Source: Streptomyces sp. NBC_00620
GTDB taxonomy: Bacteria; Actinomycetota; Actinomycetes; Streptomycetales; Streptomycetaceae
Direction: 5' to 3'
NCBI RefSeq assembly: GCF_026341825.1
Contig: NZ_JAPENY010000001.1
Span: 744,001 to 808,000, forward strand
DNA: 64,000 nt
In this document: piece by piece, positions 8,075 through 16,639 of the stretch
Position numbering within the stretch: the stretch's first letter is position 1
Layout: the number at the start of each line of letters is the position of its first letter
Notes under the pieces: generated by a model
Seen by the model: only the letters and a program-made list of their open reading frames with translations
Told to the model about the DNA's origin: nothing
Databases searched by the model: none
Translations under genes and position numbers: made by a program

Positions 8075-9546
8075 GTGTCTGGCGCGTGGTGATACCGCCC
8101 GTGCGGATCCGCCGTCCGCACAGCCACCACGGGATCCACTCGCTGCGCGGCGGACTGACGCTCGCGAACGTGGCGCTGCTGGCCCTGGGCATCATCATGG
8201 CGACCGCCGTGAGCCTGATGGGCATGCGGCACTACCTGCTCGACCAGGTCGACGCCGAGCTGGTCAAGACACGCGACTCGCTGGGCAGTTCGCAGCTCAC
8301 CATGCGGCAGATCGACTCGCTGAGCGCGCTGGCGTTCATACGCGACCGGCTCGTACCGCAGACGGACGAGTCGCCGAAGCCGGACTCGATCTACGCGGCG
8401 GTCGACACGCACGGGGCGGTCATCGCGATAGGCGGCATCAAGCCGACCGACGCCCAGCGCGCACTGGCCGCTGCCGTGGACAACCCGCGCGCACTCGTCG
8501 GCGACACCGAACCGCAGGACATCAACGTGAACAGCGCCGACTACCGGGCGACCGGGACGCGGCTCGCGGACGGCACGTACGTCCTGCTCGCCAACTCCAC
8601 GGACGGGCTGCACACGGGCATCGCGAAGGCGCTGAAACTCGATGTGGCCTTCGGGACACTGCTGTTGGCGCTGCTCGGATGCCTGACGATGTTCAGCGTG
8701 CGCCGCCGGATGCGGCCGCTCGAGGACATGGTGGAGACCTCGTCGGCGATCGCCGAGGGGGATCTGACCCGGCGGGTGCCCTCCAACCGCCATCCGACCC
8801 AGGAGGTCGAGCAGCTGCGGATCGCCCTCAACTCCATGCTCCACCAGGTCGAGTCGGCGCACCGGACGCGTGAGCAGAGCGCGGCCCAGCTGCGCCGGTT
8901 CGTCGGGGACGCCTCGCACGAGCTGCGCACACCGCTGTCGGCGATACGCGGCTACCTCCAGCTGATCGAGAAGGGCATGCTGCCCGATCCGGCCGAGCGC
9001 AGGCGGGCCTGGGACCGGATGCACGCGGAGGCCGACCGCATGGGGCGCCTCGTGGACGAGCTGCTCACCCTGGCCCGGCTCGACCAGCGGCCCGAACTGC
9101 GCTTCAAGAACGTCGACTTGAGCCGTCTGGTCCGGGACGCGGCGGAGGATCTGCGGGCCCAGCAGCCGGACCGCCCGGTGACCGTCGGCGCCGACGGCAC
9201 GCTCCTCGTGCACGCCGACGAGTCGGGGCTGCGGCAGGTGCTCGGCAATCTCGTGGGCAACGTACGCACCCATACGCCCGCGGAGGTGCCGGTGCGGCTC
9301 GGTCTGGAGCGCGAGGACGGTGTCGTACGACTGTGTGTCGCGGACGAGGGTCCCGGTCTCGCGGCGGACGACGCGGCGCGTATCTTCGACCGGTTCTTCC
9401 GGGCGGGCGGCGGGGCGGGCAGCGGGCTCGGCATGGCGATCGTGCAGGGTGTGGTGACGGCGCACGGGGGCGAGGTGGCGGTGCGGACGTCGCCGGGTGC
9501 GGGGCTGGCGGTGACGGTGTCGCTGCCGGCGCGGCAGCGGGCTTGA
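8071..9546 (+). CDS. membrane sensor histidine kinase
   Basis: 491 residues, start ATG 8071 overlapping the regulator stop. TM1 is at residues ~28-50 (LTLANVALLALGIIMATAVSL), an extracytoplasmic sensor of ~140 residues follows, and TM2 is at ~193-213. Then come a HAMP segment, H-box DASHELRTPLSAIRGYLQL with His283, N-box QVLGNLVGNVRTHTP, and G boxes VADEGPGLAADDAARIFDRFF and GSGLGMAIVQGVV. All catalytic motifs are intact. It should phosphorylate the preceding OmpR-type regulator. The stimulus is unknown; the exporter opposite suggests an envelope or lipid signal (inference). Confidence 0.93.
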   Translation: MSVWRVVIPPVRIRRPHSHHGIHSLRGGLTLANVALLALGIIMATAVSLMGMRHYLLDQVDAELVKTRDSLGSSQLTMRQIDSLSALAFIRDRLVPQTDESPKPDSIYAAVDTHGAVIAIGGIKPTDAQRALAAAVDNPRALVGDTEPQDINVNSADYRATGTRLADGTYVLLANSTDGLHTGIAKALKLDVAFGTLLLALLGCLTMFSVRRRMRPLEDMVETSSAIAEGDLTRRVPSNRHPTQEVEQLRIALNSMLHQVESAHRTREQSAAQLRRFVGDASHELRTPLSAIRGYLQLIEKGMLPDPAERRRAWDRMHAEADRMGRLVDELLTLARLDQRPELRFKNVDLSRLVRDAAEDLRAQQPDRPVTVGADGTLLVHADESGLRQVLGNLVGNVRTHTPAEVPVRLGLEREDGVVRLCVADEGPGLAADDAARIFDRFFRAGGGAGSGLGMAIVQGVVTAHGGEVAVRTSPGAGLAVTVSLPARQRA

Positions 9547-9652
9547 GCGCGCTTGTCGGGCCCTTGCTCGGCCTGCGCGAGTTCGCCTGACTAAATACGG
9601 ATCACGTGGTTGTCGTCGCCACGCGCCCTGGTGAGAGGTCGGATGAGGGCCG

Positions 9653-10057
9653 TCACGCGGACGACGCCGCCACGACCACCCACACCGTCTTCCCGTAGCG
9701 CCCCCGGCTCCACACCCCCCACGCCTCGGCGATGCTCTCGACGATGTGGAGCCCGCGGCCGGTCTCCTCCCACTCGGCGACCGTCCGCAGCCGGGGTTCG
9801 GTGAAGCCTTCGTCGGAGACCTCGATGAAGCAGGAGCCGTCGGCGAGGGCGGTCACCGCGACCTCGAACTCCCGCTCAAGGAGCGGGCCGTGGCGCACCA
9901 CGTTGGTCGCCAGCTCCGAGACGAGCAGGACGGCGTCCGCGAGGACCGGGTCGTCGATGCTGTGGCCCCAGTCGGCCAGATGGTCCCGCACCCGGTGCCG
10001 GGCGAGACCGACGGATGCCGGATGCCGGGGCAGCCGGAACGAGTTGCGTCTCAGCAC
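9653..10057 (-). CDS. ATP-binding protein of the anti-sigma (RsbW/SpoIIAB-like HATPase) family
   Basis: 134 residues, a stand-alone GHKL ATPase domain without a dimerisation/histidine region. Motifs: N-box SELATNVVRHG, G1 VSDEG, G2-like GRGLHIVESIAEAWG. Such proteins are very abundant in Streptomyces and act as serine kinases/anti-sigma factors or antagonists, but no anti-anti-sigma gene is adjacent, so partner and role are open. A short unassigned gap (9547-9652) separates it from the kinase. Confidence 0.88.
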   Translation of the reverse strand: MLRRNSFRLPRHPASVGLARHRVRDHLADWGHSIDDPVLADAVLLVSELATNVVRHGPLLEREFEVAVTALADGSCFIEVSDEGFTEPRLRTVAEWEETGRGLHIVESIAEAWGVWSRGRYGKTVWVVVAASSA

Positions 10058-10144
10058 ATCGACTCCTCACCCCGCACACATCTCCGACACATGATGCTGC
10101 GTTGAGCGAGGGTGCGCTGTCACTCGGGTGAGTACCGACCCACA

Positions 10145-10190
10145 GGATCACGACACTTGTCATACTCGGGAGATCGCGCCACTTGTCATA
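10145..10190. repeat. 26-bp-period duplication spanning a stop codon
   Basis: On the minus strand TATGACAAGTGGCGCGATCT (from 10190) is repeated 26 bp downstream as TATGACAAGTGTCGTGATCC, 17 of 20 bases identical. The first copy contains the TGA stop of the SBP gene, so the duplication carries a second, unused stop. Confidence 0.75.
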
Positions 10191-11742
10191 TCCAGCTCAG
10201 CCGCCAGAGGCGGAAGACACCGGTCCCGTCCGACAGATACTGGCCACCGCCGACGTCCTCACTGCTGAGCACGTACTCCTTGCGCTGCCACAGGGGAATC
10301 AGCGGAACATCGCGGGCCACGACGTCCTGCAACTCCCGGAAGTCGGCGGTGGTGACGCTCCGGTCCTCATTCTTCTGAGTGGCCAGAATCAGCCGGTCGA
10401 CGTCCTTGCTGCTGTACCCGTTCTTCATGCTGTTGCCGGTGCCGACGAGCGGGGCGCTGAAGGTGTCCGCGTCCGGGAAGTCGGCGACCCAGCCGACCGC
10501 CCATGCGTCCAACTCCCCGTCCGCGTAACGCTTCTGGAAGTCGGTCCACTCGTACCCCTTGGTCTCCACCGCGAACAGCCCGCCCGCCTCGAGCTGCCGC
10601 TTCAGCTCGGCGGCCTCCTCCTTCGCGACGCCCCGCCCCTCGGCATACCCGTAGGTGAAGCGGACCGGCAGCTGCACCCCGGCCTCCTCCAGCAGCGCCC
10701 GCGCCTTGTTCGCGTCGGGCTTGGGATTGGCGTCGAAGAACGAGGTCGAGTGGCCGGTGATGCCGGTGGGGACGAGCCCGTACAGCGGATCGGTGGTCCC
10801 TTTGTACGTCTCGCTGACCAGTTGCTCGCGGTTGATCAGCGCGGCGATGGCCTGACGTACACGGCGGTCGTGCAGTGGCGAGTCCGCGCGGACATTCAGC
10901 ACGAGATTGCGGCTCTCGGGGCTGTCGGCTTCCGTGACCCGCTGATTGGGATCGCTCGCCGTGAGCTCGGAGAGCACCTCGGGGGGCAACTGACGGGTGG
11001 CGACATCGAACTCCTCCGCCTTCCAGGCCCTGTTCAGCGCCTGCGAGTCGGCGTAGTAGCGCAGCTCGATGGGCCGGCCGGTGTCCTTGACGGCGCCCTT
11101 GTAACGCGGGTTGGGATTCAGAACGGCGCGCCAGTTCTTCGTATACCTCTTCAGCACATACAGCCCAGTGCCGTCCGCACCGGTGTCCGTGCGCAGACCG
11201 TCCTTCGGATAGCGGGTGTGGTCGACGATCGAGCCGGCGCCGGTGGCCACCTTGAACGGAAAGGTCGCGTCGGGCGAGGACAGATGAAAGGTGACCGTCT
11301 GACCACTGGCGTCCACGGAACCGAGCGTGCCGAAGAGACTGGCGGGACCCACCTCGGAGTTGATGTCCTTCACCCGGTCGAAGGAGAACTTCACATCCTC
11401 GCCGGTCATCCTGAGCCCGCTCGGAAACGTCAGGTCGTCGCGCAGCGTGCAGCGGTACGTCCGCAGCCCACTCCCCACGAAGCCACAGCTCTCCGCCGCG
11501 TCCGGCACAGGGGTGGCACCCCCCGGCTCGAACGTCAGCAGCGTCTGGAACACATTGCTGAACAAGGCCCAGGACCCGGCGTCGTACGCACCCGCCGGGT
11601 CGAGCGACGTCACCACATCCGTCGTCCCGACCGTGATCGTCCTGTTCCTGTCCCCCTGCGACGGCAACAACTGCCAGCCGCCGACTCCCGCGCCCGCCAA
11701 CACCAACAACGTCGCAAGAATCCGTATGCGAACGGATCGCAT
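10186..11742 (-). CDS. ABC transporter substrate-binding protein, SBP_bac_5 (oligopeptide/nickel type)
   Basis: 518 residues from ATG 11742 (MRSVRIRILATLLVLAGAG); the upstream start at 11814 would precede the signal sequence by 24 odd residues. There is an N-terminal signal or anchor but no lipobox cysteine, unlike most Gram-positive SBPs. The mature part is classic family 5: TITVGTTDVVTSLDPAGAYD at the N terminus, VKFSFDRVKDINSE in the middle, and VGWVADFPDADTFSAPLVGTGNS near the C terminus. No permease or ATPase gene is adjacent, so it is an orphan binding protein or serves a transporter elsewhere. Ligand is probably a peptide (inference). Confidence 0.88.
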   Translation of the reverse strand: MRSVRIRILATLLVLAGAGVGGWQLLPSQGDRNRTITVGTTDVVTSLDPAGAYDAGSWALFSNVFQTLLTFEPGGATPVPDAAESCGFVGSGLRTYRCTLRDDLTFPSGLRMTGEDVKFSFDRVKDINSEVGPASLFGTLGSVDASGQTVTFHLSSPDATFPFKVATGAGSIVDHTRYPKDGLRTDTGADGTGLYVLKRYTKNWRAVLNPNPRYKGAVKDTGRPIELRYYADSQALNRAWKAEEFDVATRQLPPEVLSELTASDPNQRVTEADSPESRNLVLNVRADSPLHDRRVRQAIAALINREQLVSETYKGTTDPLYGLVPTGITGHSTSFFDANPKPDANKARALLEEAGVQLPVRFTYGYAEGRGVAKEEAAELKRQLEAGGLFAVETKGYEWTDFQKRYADGELDAWAVGWVADFPDADTFSAPLVGTGNSMKNGYSSKDVDRLILATQKNEDRSVTTADFRELQDVVARDVPLIPLWQRKEYVLSSEDVGGGQYLSDGTGVFRLWRLSWI

Positions 11743-11923
11743 CGGTTGCCTCCCCAGGCCCCGCCCCCGCGCCACTCCCCAGTGACGCGGGTCACCTAAC
11801 CACAGGAGTTTCAACCGAGGGAAGAGGTATCGGGTGGCTCAAATCGGCTTGTGGGTAAGCGAGTTACCGCGGGGAGTCATGGGGGTTTCCCCTCCGGACA
11901 GGAGAGGACGGCGTCGCTGCGAC

Positions 11924-12628
11924 TCAGCGCCGGCGCTCGCGGTTCACAAAGTGAACCAAGGCAAGCAGCACCGCGAGAGCCCCGACAAAGCGGCTGACGA
12001 GCTCGAACAGATCCTTCTCCATCCCGTCCCGCAGTCCCAGCAGACCGGCCCACCCCGTCCACCGCAGGATGAGGGAGTAGATCCAACCGACCAGAGCCAA
12101 AGGGGCCAGTACGACGGCGAACCGGCCCTCACCCGAAGTACGCAGGGCAAGCAGGCTGCTGTACACCTCTCGCACGTCGAGCAGCGGAGGCTGCCCCTCC
12201 TCACCCCGAGCCCGGGCTTCATGGACGTACCAGAGCGCGGCACCGGCCAGGCACAGGCAAAGCGCGACGATGGCCAGCGCCCTCGGGCCGGATCCCGCCT
12301 GTTGCCAGGACGTCCACATCCATACGAAGGACCCGGCCCACATCACCCCACCCGACAGGCAGCAGGTCCTGATCACCCTGTCCCACCCGGAGGTCGCGCG
12401 GCGCAGGGTCCCGCTTGCGTGGACGACAAGCAGGATCGACATTGCGATGGGGGCGAGCCGGGCCGCATTCCCGTAGTCACGGAGGTGCTGTTCCGTGGAC
12501 GACTGTCCGCCTGGGAGATGCCACACCCTGCAGAACGTCCAGAACACTACGAATAGCGCCGCCAGCAGCCAGCCGAGGCTCAGCCTTCCCGCTGCGGACG
12601 AGAACATGATCCTTCTGGGCGTGGTCAC
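11924..12628 (-). CDS. multi-spanning membrane protein, unknown
   Basis: 234 residues with about six hydrophobic segments: LGWLLAALFVVFWTF (~18-33), LAPIAMSILLVVHAS (~58-72), a third around 92-108, ALAIVALCLCLAGAALWYV (~117-135), FAVVLAPLALVGWIYSLI (~170-187) and VGALAVLLALVHFV (~212-228). The loop between TM4 and TM5 is charged. No family recognised. It lies between an orphan SBP and a metallophosphoesterase in the same orientation. The gap 11743-11923 contains no supported gene. Confidence 0.72.
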   Translation of the reverse strand: MTTPRRIMFSSAAGRLSLGWLLAALFVVFWTFCRVWHLPGGQSSTEQHLRDYGNAARLAPIAMSILLVVHASGTLRRATSGWDRVIRTCCLSGGVMWAGSFVWMWTSWQQAGSGPRALAIVALCLCLAGAALWYVHEARARGEEGQPPLLDVREVYSSLLALRTSGEGRFAVVLAPLALVGWIYSLILRWTGWAGLLGLRDGMEKDLFELVSRFVGALAVLLALVHFVNRERRR

Positions 12629-12672
12629 AAGGCGCCATCAAAGATCAGGAACCTGTGAAGAGCCGGACAGCC

Positions 12673-14004
12673 TCAGGCCTGCCGCGAAGCCAGCTCCACC
12701 ACCGTGATGTCCGAGGGCGCCCCCACCCGCGTAGGCGGCCCCCACGCCCCCGCACCCCGGCTCACGTACAACTGCGTGTCCCCGTACCGCTCCAGCCCGG
12801 CCAGAGTCGGATTCGCGAGATCTGCGATGAAGTTGCCCGGCCACAGCTGGCCTCCGTGGGTGTGGCCGGAGAGCTGGAGGTCGACGCCGTGTTCGACGGC
12901 GTCGTGGATCTGGACCGGCTGGTGGGCCAGCAGGACGCTCGTCCTTGACGTGTCCCGGTCGCCGAGCGCCTTGGTGAAGTCGGGGCCCTGGCCCTCGCTC
13001 TCGCCCGCCACGTCGTTCACCCCGGCGAGGTCGAAGGCGGGCAGCTCCACGCGAGCGTTCTCCAACGGGCGCAGACCGAGCCGTCGTACCTCCTCGACCC
13101 ACTGCTCGGCACCGGAGAAGTACTCATGATTGCCGGTGACGAAGAACGCCCCGTGCCGGGCCTTGAGCTGGGCGAGAGGAGCAGCCGCGGGCCCGAGATC
13201 CTTCACACTGCCGTCGACCAGGTCACCGACCACCGCGATGAGATCGGGCTGGGTGGAGTTGATGGTGTCGACAACACGCTGCGCGAAGCCACGCCCAAGA
13301 ACCGGCCCCAGGTGGATGTCGCTCACCACCGCAATCCGGAACCCGTGCGCGGACCGAGGCAGCTTGGCCAGCGGCACGGTCACCCGCTTGACCGAGGGCC
13401 CACGCAGAACGCCGTACGTCCCGTACCCAACAGTCCCTACCGCCGCAGCAGCCGCGACACCCCCGACCACCCGGGAGACAAAGAGACGCCGAGACGGCCC
13501 GCCTCCCGCAAAACCGTCAGAAGGGGACGTACCGGAACGTCCGCCCGCAGCGGCTGGCGCGTCAACGCCGCCACCCTCTTGAGCAACCGATTCCGCGCCA
13601 GCCCGAGGACGGATGCTCCGGTGCGGCCCCGACCCGACGACAACCGCGGGCGGGGCAGACACGTCAGGCTCGGCAGCAGTCCCCCGCCGCTCCAGGAACC
13701 GCCGCAGCAACGGCCGTACGACCTCCCCCACAAACAGGGCAAGACCGAGGTAGATGAACAGCGCCAGCCACAGGAACCCGGGCCAGGCCAAGGTCTGCTG
13801 GAGCCAGAACGGCGCACCGCCGCGCTCGGCGACGAGAGCCGTGACCATCAGCACGGGCCCGGCGACGAACACGACGGCACCCGCACGGCGGGCAAGCCCC
13901 GGCCCGCGGGTCGTGTCGCGCACCAGGCGGCGCCACTCGTACCAGTGCAGTGCCACGATGGCGGCCACCACAGCCACCAGGATGATCACAAAGACGACGA
14001 CCAC
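12673..14004 (-). CDS. membrane-anchored metallophosphoesterase
   Basis: 443 residues from GTG 14004, preceded by a GGGGG Shine-Dalgarno-like run; the in-frame start at 14109 adds a basic non-conserved leader. Four N-terminal TMs (residues ~2-150), then a Pro/Ala linker, another TM-like stretch (RRLFVSRVVGGVAAAAAVGTV), then a calcineurin-like phosphoesterase domain: VVSDIHLGPV, VGDLVDGS, TGNHEYF and SGHTHGGQLWPG supply the dinuclear metal ligands. Similar to YkuE/YaeI-type enzymes, which act on membrane lipids such as UDP-diacylglucosamine-like substrates, but the substrate here is unknown. Confidence 0.9.
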   Translation of the reverse strand: MVVVFVIILVAVVAAIVALHWYEWRRLVRDTTRGPGLARRAGAVVFVAGPVLMVTALVAERGGAPFWLQQTLAWPGFLWLALFIYLGLALFVGEVVRPLLRRFLERRGTAAEPDVSAPPAVVVGSGPHRSIRPRAGAESVAQEGGGVDAPAAAGGRSGTSPSDGFAGGGPSRRLFVSRVVGGVAAAAAVGTVGYGTYGVLRGPSVKRVTVPLAKLPRSAHGFRIAVVSDIHLGPVLGRGFAQRVVDTINSTQPDLIAVVGDLVDGSVKDLGPAAAPLAQLKARHGAFFVTGNHEYFSGAEQWVEEVRRLGLRPLENARVELPAFDLAGVNDVAGESEGQGPDFTKALGDRDTSRTSVLLAHQPVQIHDAVEHGVDLQLSGHTHGGQLWPGNFIADLANPTLAGLERYGDTQLYVSRGAGAWGPPTRVGAPSDITVVELASRQA

Positions 14005-14020
14005 GGTCTCGTACCCCCGG

Positions 14021-14284
14021 TTATGACGACGACGTCTGAGACGACGCCGTCTCGCGCAAGGCGCGGACCCCGCGCAACCCGATGCCCCCGACAACCGTCC
14101 CCAACACAAAGGAGACGACGGCGAGCGTCAGGTGCACCCAGAGGTACGCCGTCGGATCCCCCGCGTCGTCGAACGCGAGCCCGCTGCCGTCCTTGAACAG
14201 ATTCTTGATGAAAGTGATCCAGATGACCCAGCTCCACACCCCGAAGGCGAGCAGGAACCAGGAGACGGGGCGGGTGAGCTTCAT
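14021..14284 (-). CDS. small SCO4848-family membrane protein
   Basis: 87 residues from ATG 14284 (MKLTRPVSWFLLAFGVWSW) to a TAA stop, with two TMs (residues ~7-25 and ~47-70) joined by a loop KNLFKDGSGLAFDDAGDPTAYLW. This matches the small membrane protein family named after S. coelicolor SCO4848, typically encoded next to a D-Ala-D-Ala carboxypeptidase as here (divergent, 91 bp apart). The conserved neighbourhood suggests a cell-envelope role; no activity is known. It lies 16 bp upstream of the metallophosphoesterase, probably in one transcript. Confidence 0.85.
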   Translation of the reverse strand: MKLTRPVSWFLLAFGVWSWVIWITFIKNLFKDGSGLAFDDAGDPTAYLWVHLTLAVVSFVLGTVVGGIGLRGVRALRETASSQTSSS

Positions 14285-14375
14285 GGGTTCAGTATCGCCG
14301 TCGCCGGCCGGTACCCGGCGCCGGGGTGGGGAGGGGGTTGGGACTTCGCGCCCGGCGCCCTGTACTTTCTCGACC

Positions 14376-15662
14376 GTGCCCGCCACCAATAAGACCGTCA
14401 CGCGATCCTTGCTGGTCACTTCCGCCACCCTGTTGTCCCTTTCGCTCACGGCCCCCGCCTTCGCGGATGCGAGCCCGTCGGCCACCCCGTCGGCCACCAC
14501 CTCGCCGTCGGCCACACCCCCGGCGAACATGTCGACGGTGGGCGGCGAGCAGCTCGGCCAGGCCGGAACCCAGGTGAATCTGGGCACCGGCGCCCCCGTG
14601 CTCCCCAAGGACCTCAGCGCCCGCTCCTGGATCGTCTCCGACGCGGAGTCCGGCGAGGTCCTGGCCTCGCACAACGCGCACTGGCGACTGCCCCCGGCGA
14701 GCACCCTGAAGATGCTGTTCGCCGACACGCTGCTGCCGATGTTCCCGAAGACGACGGAGCACAAGGTCGTGCCCTCCGACCTGGCCGGCATCGGTTCCGG
14801 CTCCAGCATGGTGGGGATAAAGGAGGACGAGACGTACACGGTCCACGACCTGTGGCTCGGCGTCTTCCTTCGCTCGGGCAACGACGCCGTGCACGTCCTG
14901 TCGGCGATGAACAAGGGCGTCGACCAGACGGTCAAGGACATGCAGGCGCACGCCGAGGAGCTCCAGGCCCTCGACACGCACGTGGTCAGCCCCGACGGCT
15001 ACGACGCGAAGGGCCAGGTGTCATCGGCGTACGACCTGACGCTGTTCGCCCGCTCCGGGCTGCAGAAGAAGGACTTCCGCGAGTACGCGTCGACGGTGTC
15101 GGCGAAGTTCCCGGGCGAGACGACGAAGGACAAGAAGGGCAAGACGACCCGCGGGTCCTTCGAGATCCAGAACACCAACCGGCTGCTCACCGGTGACAGC
15201 GACATCTCGCAGTACCAGGGCATCGCAGGTGTGAAGAACGGCAACACCACGAACGCGGGCGCCACCTTCACCGGCGTCGCCGAACGCGACGGCAAGGTGC
15301 TGCTGGTCACGGTCATGAACCCGGAGAAGGACGAGCACAACGAGGTCTACAAGGAAGCGGCCGCCCTCCTCGACTGGGGCTTCAAGGCGGCGGGCAAGGT
15401 CGAACCGGTGGGCGAGCTGGTGCCGCCGCAGGGCATCGACTCGAGCGCGCAGCCGGGCGCGAACGCGACCACTCCGGGCGCGAAGAGCTCGGGCGAGGCG
15501 TCCACGAAGCCGGTGGCCGCGTCGGCGGACGCGAGCGACGGTTCGAGCGGCGTGGGAATCGCCCTGGCCATCACGGGCGGCCTCCTCGTACTGATCGCGG
15601 CAGGCGGCTTCCTGGTCAACCGCCGCTGGCCGCTGCCGGACCTGATGCGCCGGCGCCGCTGA
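14376..15662 (+). CDS. D-alanyl-D-alanine carboxypeptidase (penicillin-binding protein, S11 family)
   Basis: 428 residues from GTG 14376 (VPATNKTVTRSLLVTS). A signal peptide ends near TAPAFA. The transpeptidase-like domain has S-x-x-K in PPASTLKML (Ser109, Lys112) and S-G-N in FLRSGNDAVHVLSAM. In the third motif position it reads GIAGVKNGNTTNAG, so the usual K-T-G is K-N-G. A Ser/Ala/Thr-rich linker leads to a C-terminal TM (IALAITGGLLVLIAAGGFLV) and a basic tail, so it is anchored outside the membrane. It trims the terminal D-Ala of peptidoglycan pentapeptides. Its 3' end overlaps the convergent YihY gene by 47 bp. Confidence 0.92.
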   Translation: MPATNKTVTRSLLVTSATLLSLSLTAPAFADASPSATPSATTSPSATPPANMSTVGGEQLGQAGTQVNLGTGAPVLPKDLSARSWIVSDAESGEVLASHNAHWRLPPASTLKMLFADTLLPMFPKTTEHKVVPSDLAGIGSGSSMVGIKEDETYTVHDLWLGVFLRSGNDAVHVLSAMNKGVDQTVKDMQAHAEELQALDTHVVSPDGYDAKGQVSSAYDLTLFARSGLQKKDFREYASTVSAKFPGETTKDKKGKTTRGSFEIQNTNRLLTGDSDISQYQGIAGVKNGNTTNAGATFTGVAERDGKVLLVTVMNPEKDEHNEVYKEAAALLDWGFKAAGKVEPVGELVPPQGIDSSAQPGANATTPGAKSSGEASTKPVAASADASDGSSGVGIALAITGGLLVLIAAGGFLVNRRWPLPDLMRRRR

Positions 15663-16563
15663 CCCCTTCCTCAGCCTCCACCTCGGCCCCCTCCTCCGCC
15701 ACATCGGGCTCATCCTCCGCGCTCTGCGTCGCCGTCCAGGCGGCGCAGAACAGCAGAAGCTTCGCGGTGAAGTTGATCCACAGCAGCAGCGCGATGGGCA
15801 CCCCGAACGCCCCGTACATGCTCTTCGACGCGACCCCCTGCATATAGCTGCTGAGCAGCAGCTTGAGCAGCTCGAAACCGGCGGCGCCGATCACCGCTCC
15901 GACGACGAGCCGACGCCGCGGCGGCTCGACACCGGGCAGCAGCGTCAGGACGTACAGCAGGAGCAGGAAGTCGGCGAGTACGGCGACGGCGAACGCGGCG
16001 CCCTGCAGAAGGACCCCGCCCCAGCCGTCCTCGTCGATACCGATCTGCCGGGCCGTCCAGCCGACCGTCGTGGACGCGACGGTGGAGGCGGCGATGGTGA
16101 CGAGCACGGCGCCACCGAGCCCGACGAGCACGCCCGCGTCCTTGAGCTTGGCCAGGAGGGGGTTCTCCTCCGGCTCCGGCAGCTCCCACACCGCCCGCAG
16201 GCACTCCCGCATCTGGCCGACCCAGCCGATGCCGGTGAACAGCAGAACGGCGCCCGCGATGAGGCCGATCGTGCCGGCGTTCTGGACCAGCGAGTTGATG
16301 TCGAGCTGGTCGGAGATGCCCGGCACCTGCTCGGCGAGCTTGTCCTGGAGCTCCTCCTGCTGCTCGCTGCTCAGCGTGGCGGCGGCGATCGCGGCGGCGA
16401 CGGTGAGCAGCGGGAAGAGCGCGATGAAGCTGATGAAGGTCATCGCGGCGGCGAGCCGCGTCCACTTCACCCGGTCGAGCCGCTCGTACGACCGCCACGC
16501 GTGCGTGGCCATCAGACGGGCGACCAACGGTCCCACGCCGGGAAGCTTCTTCAACCAGTCCAT
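15616..16563 (-). CDS. YihY/BrkB family inner-membrane protein
   Basis: 315 residues from ATG 16563 (MDWLKKLPGVGPLVARLM); the in-frame upstream start at 16704 is not like the family. About six TMs. Family marks: RLAAAMTFISFIALFPLLTVAAAI at ~residue 35-58, WVGQMRECLRAVWELPEPEENPL, and the late segment SMYGAFGVPIALLLWINFTAKLLLFCAAW. Once called ribonuclease BN, the family is now regarded as membrane proteins of uncertain function. The C terminus is acidic then Gly/Ala-rich and is encoded within the end of the convergent carboxypeptidase gene. Confidence 0.9.
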   Translation of the reverse strand: MDWLKKLPGVGPLVARLMATHAWRSYERLDRVKWTRLAAAMTFISFIALFPLLTVAAAIAAATLSSEQQEELQDKLAEQVPGISDQLDINSLVQNAGTIGLIAGAVLLFTGIGWVGQMRECLRAVWELPEPEENPLLAKLKDAGVLVGLGGAVLVTIAASTVASTTVGWTARQIGIDEDGWGGVLLQGAAFAVAVLADFLLLLYVLTLLPGVEPPRRRLVVGAVIGAAGFELLKLLLSSYMQGVASKSMYGAFGVPIALLLWINFTAKLLLFCAAWTATQSAEDEPDVAEEGAEVEAEEGVSGAGASGPAAASGG

Positions 16564-16639
16564 GATCCGACTCTGCCCTCGCCTCGGAAAACCAATGTGC
16601 GGGTACCCCAAAACGCGGACCGGTGCCGTTGGCCGAGGC

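Noticed and set aside
10183..11799. 538-codon plus-strand ORF over the SBP gene
   Set aside because: No recognisable domain; the opposite strand encodes a clear SBP_bac_5 protein.
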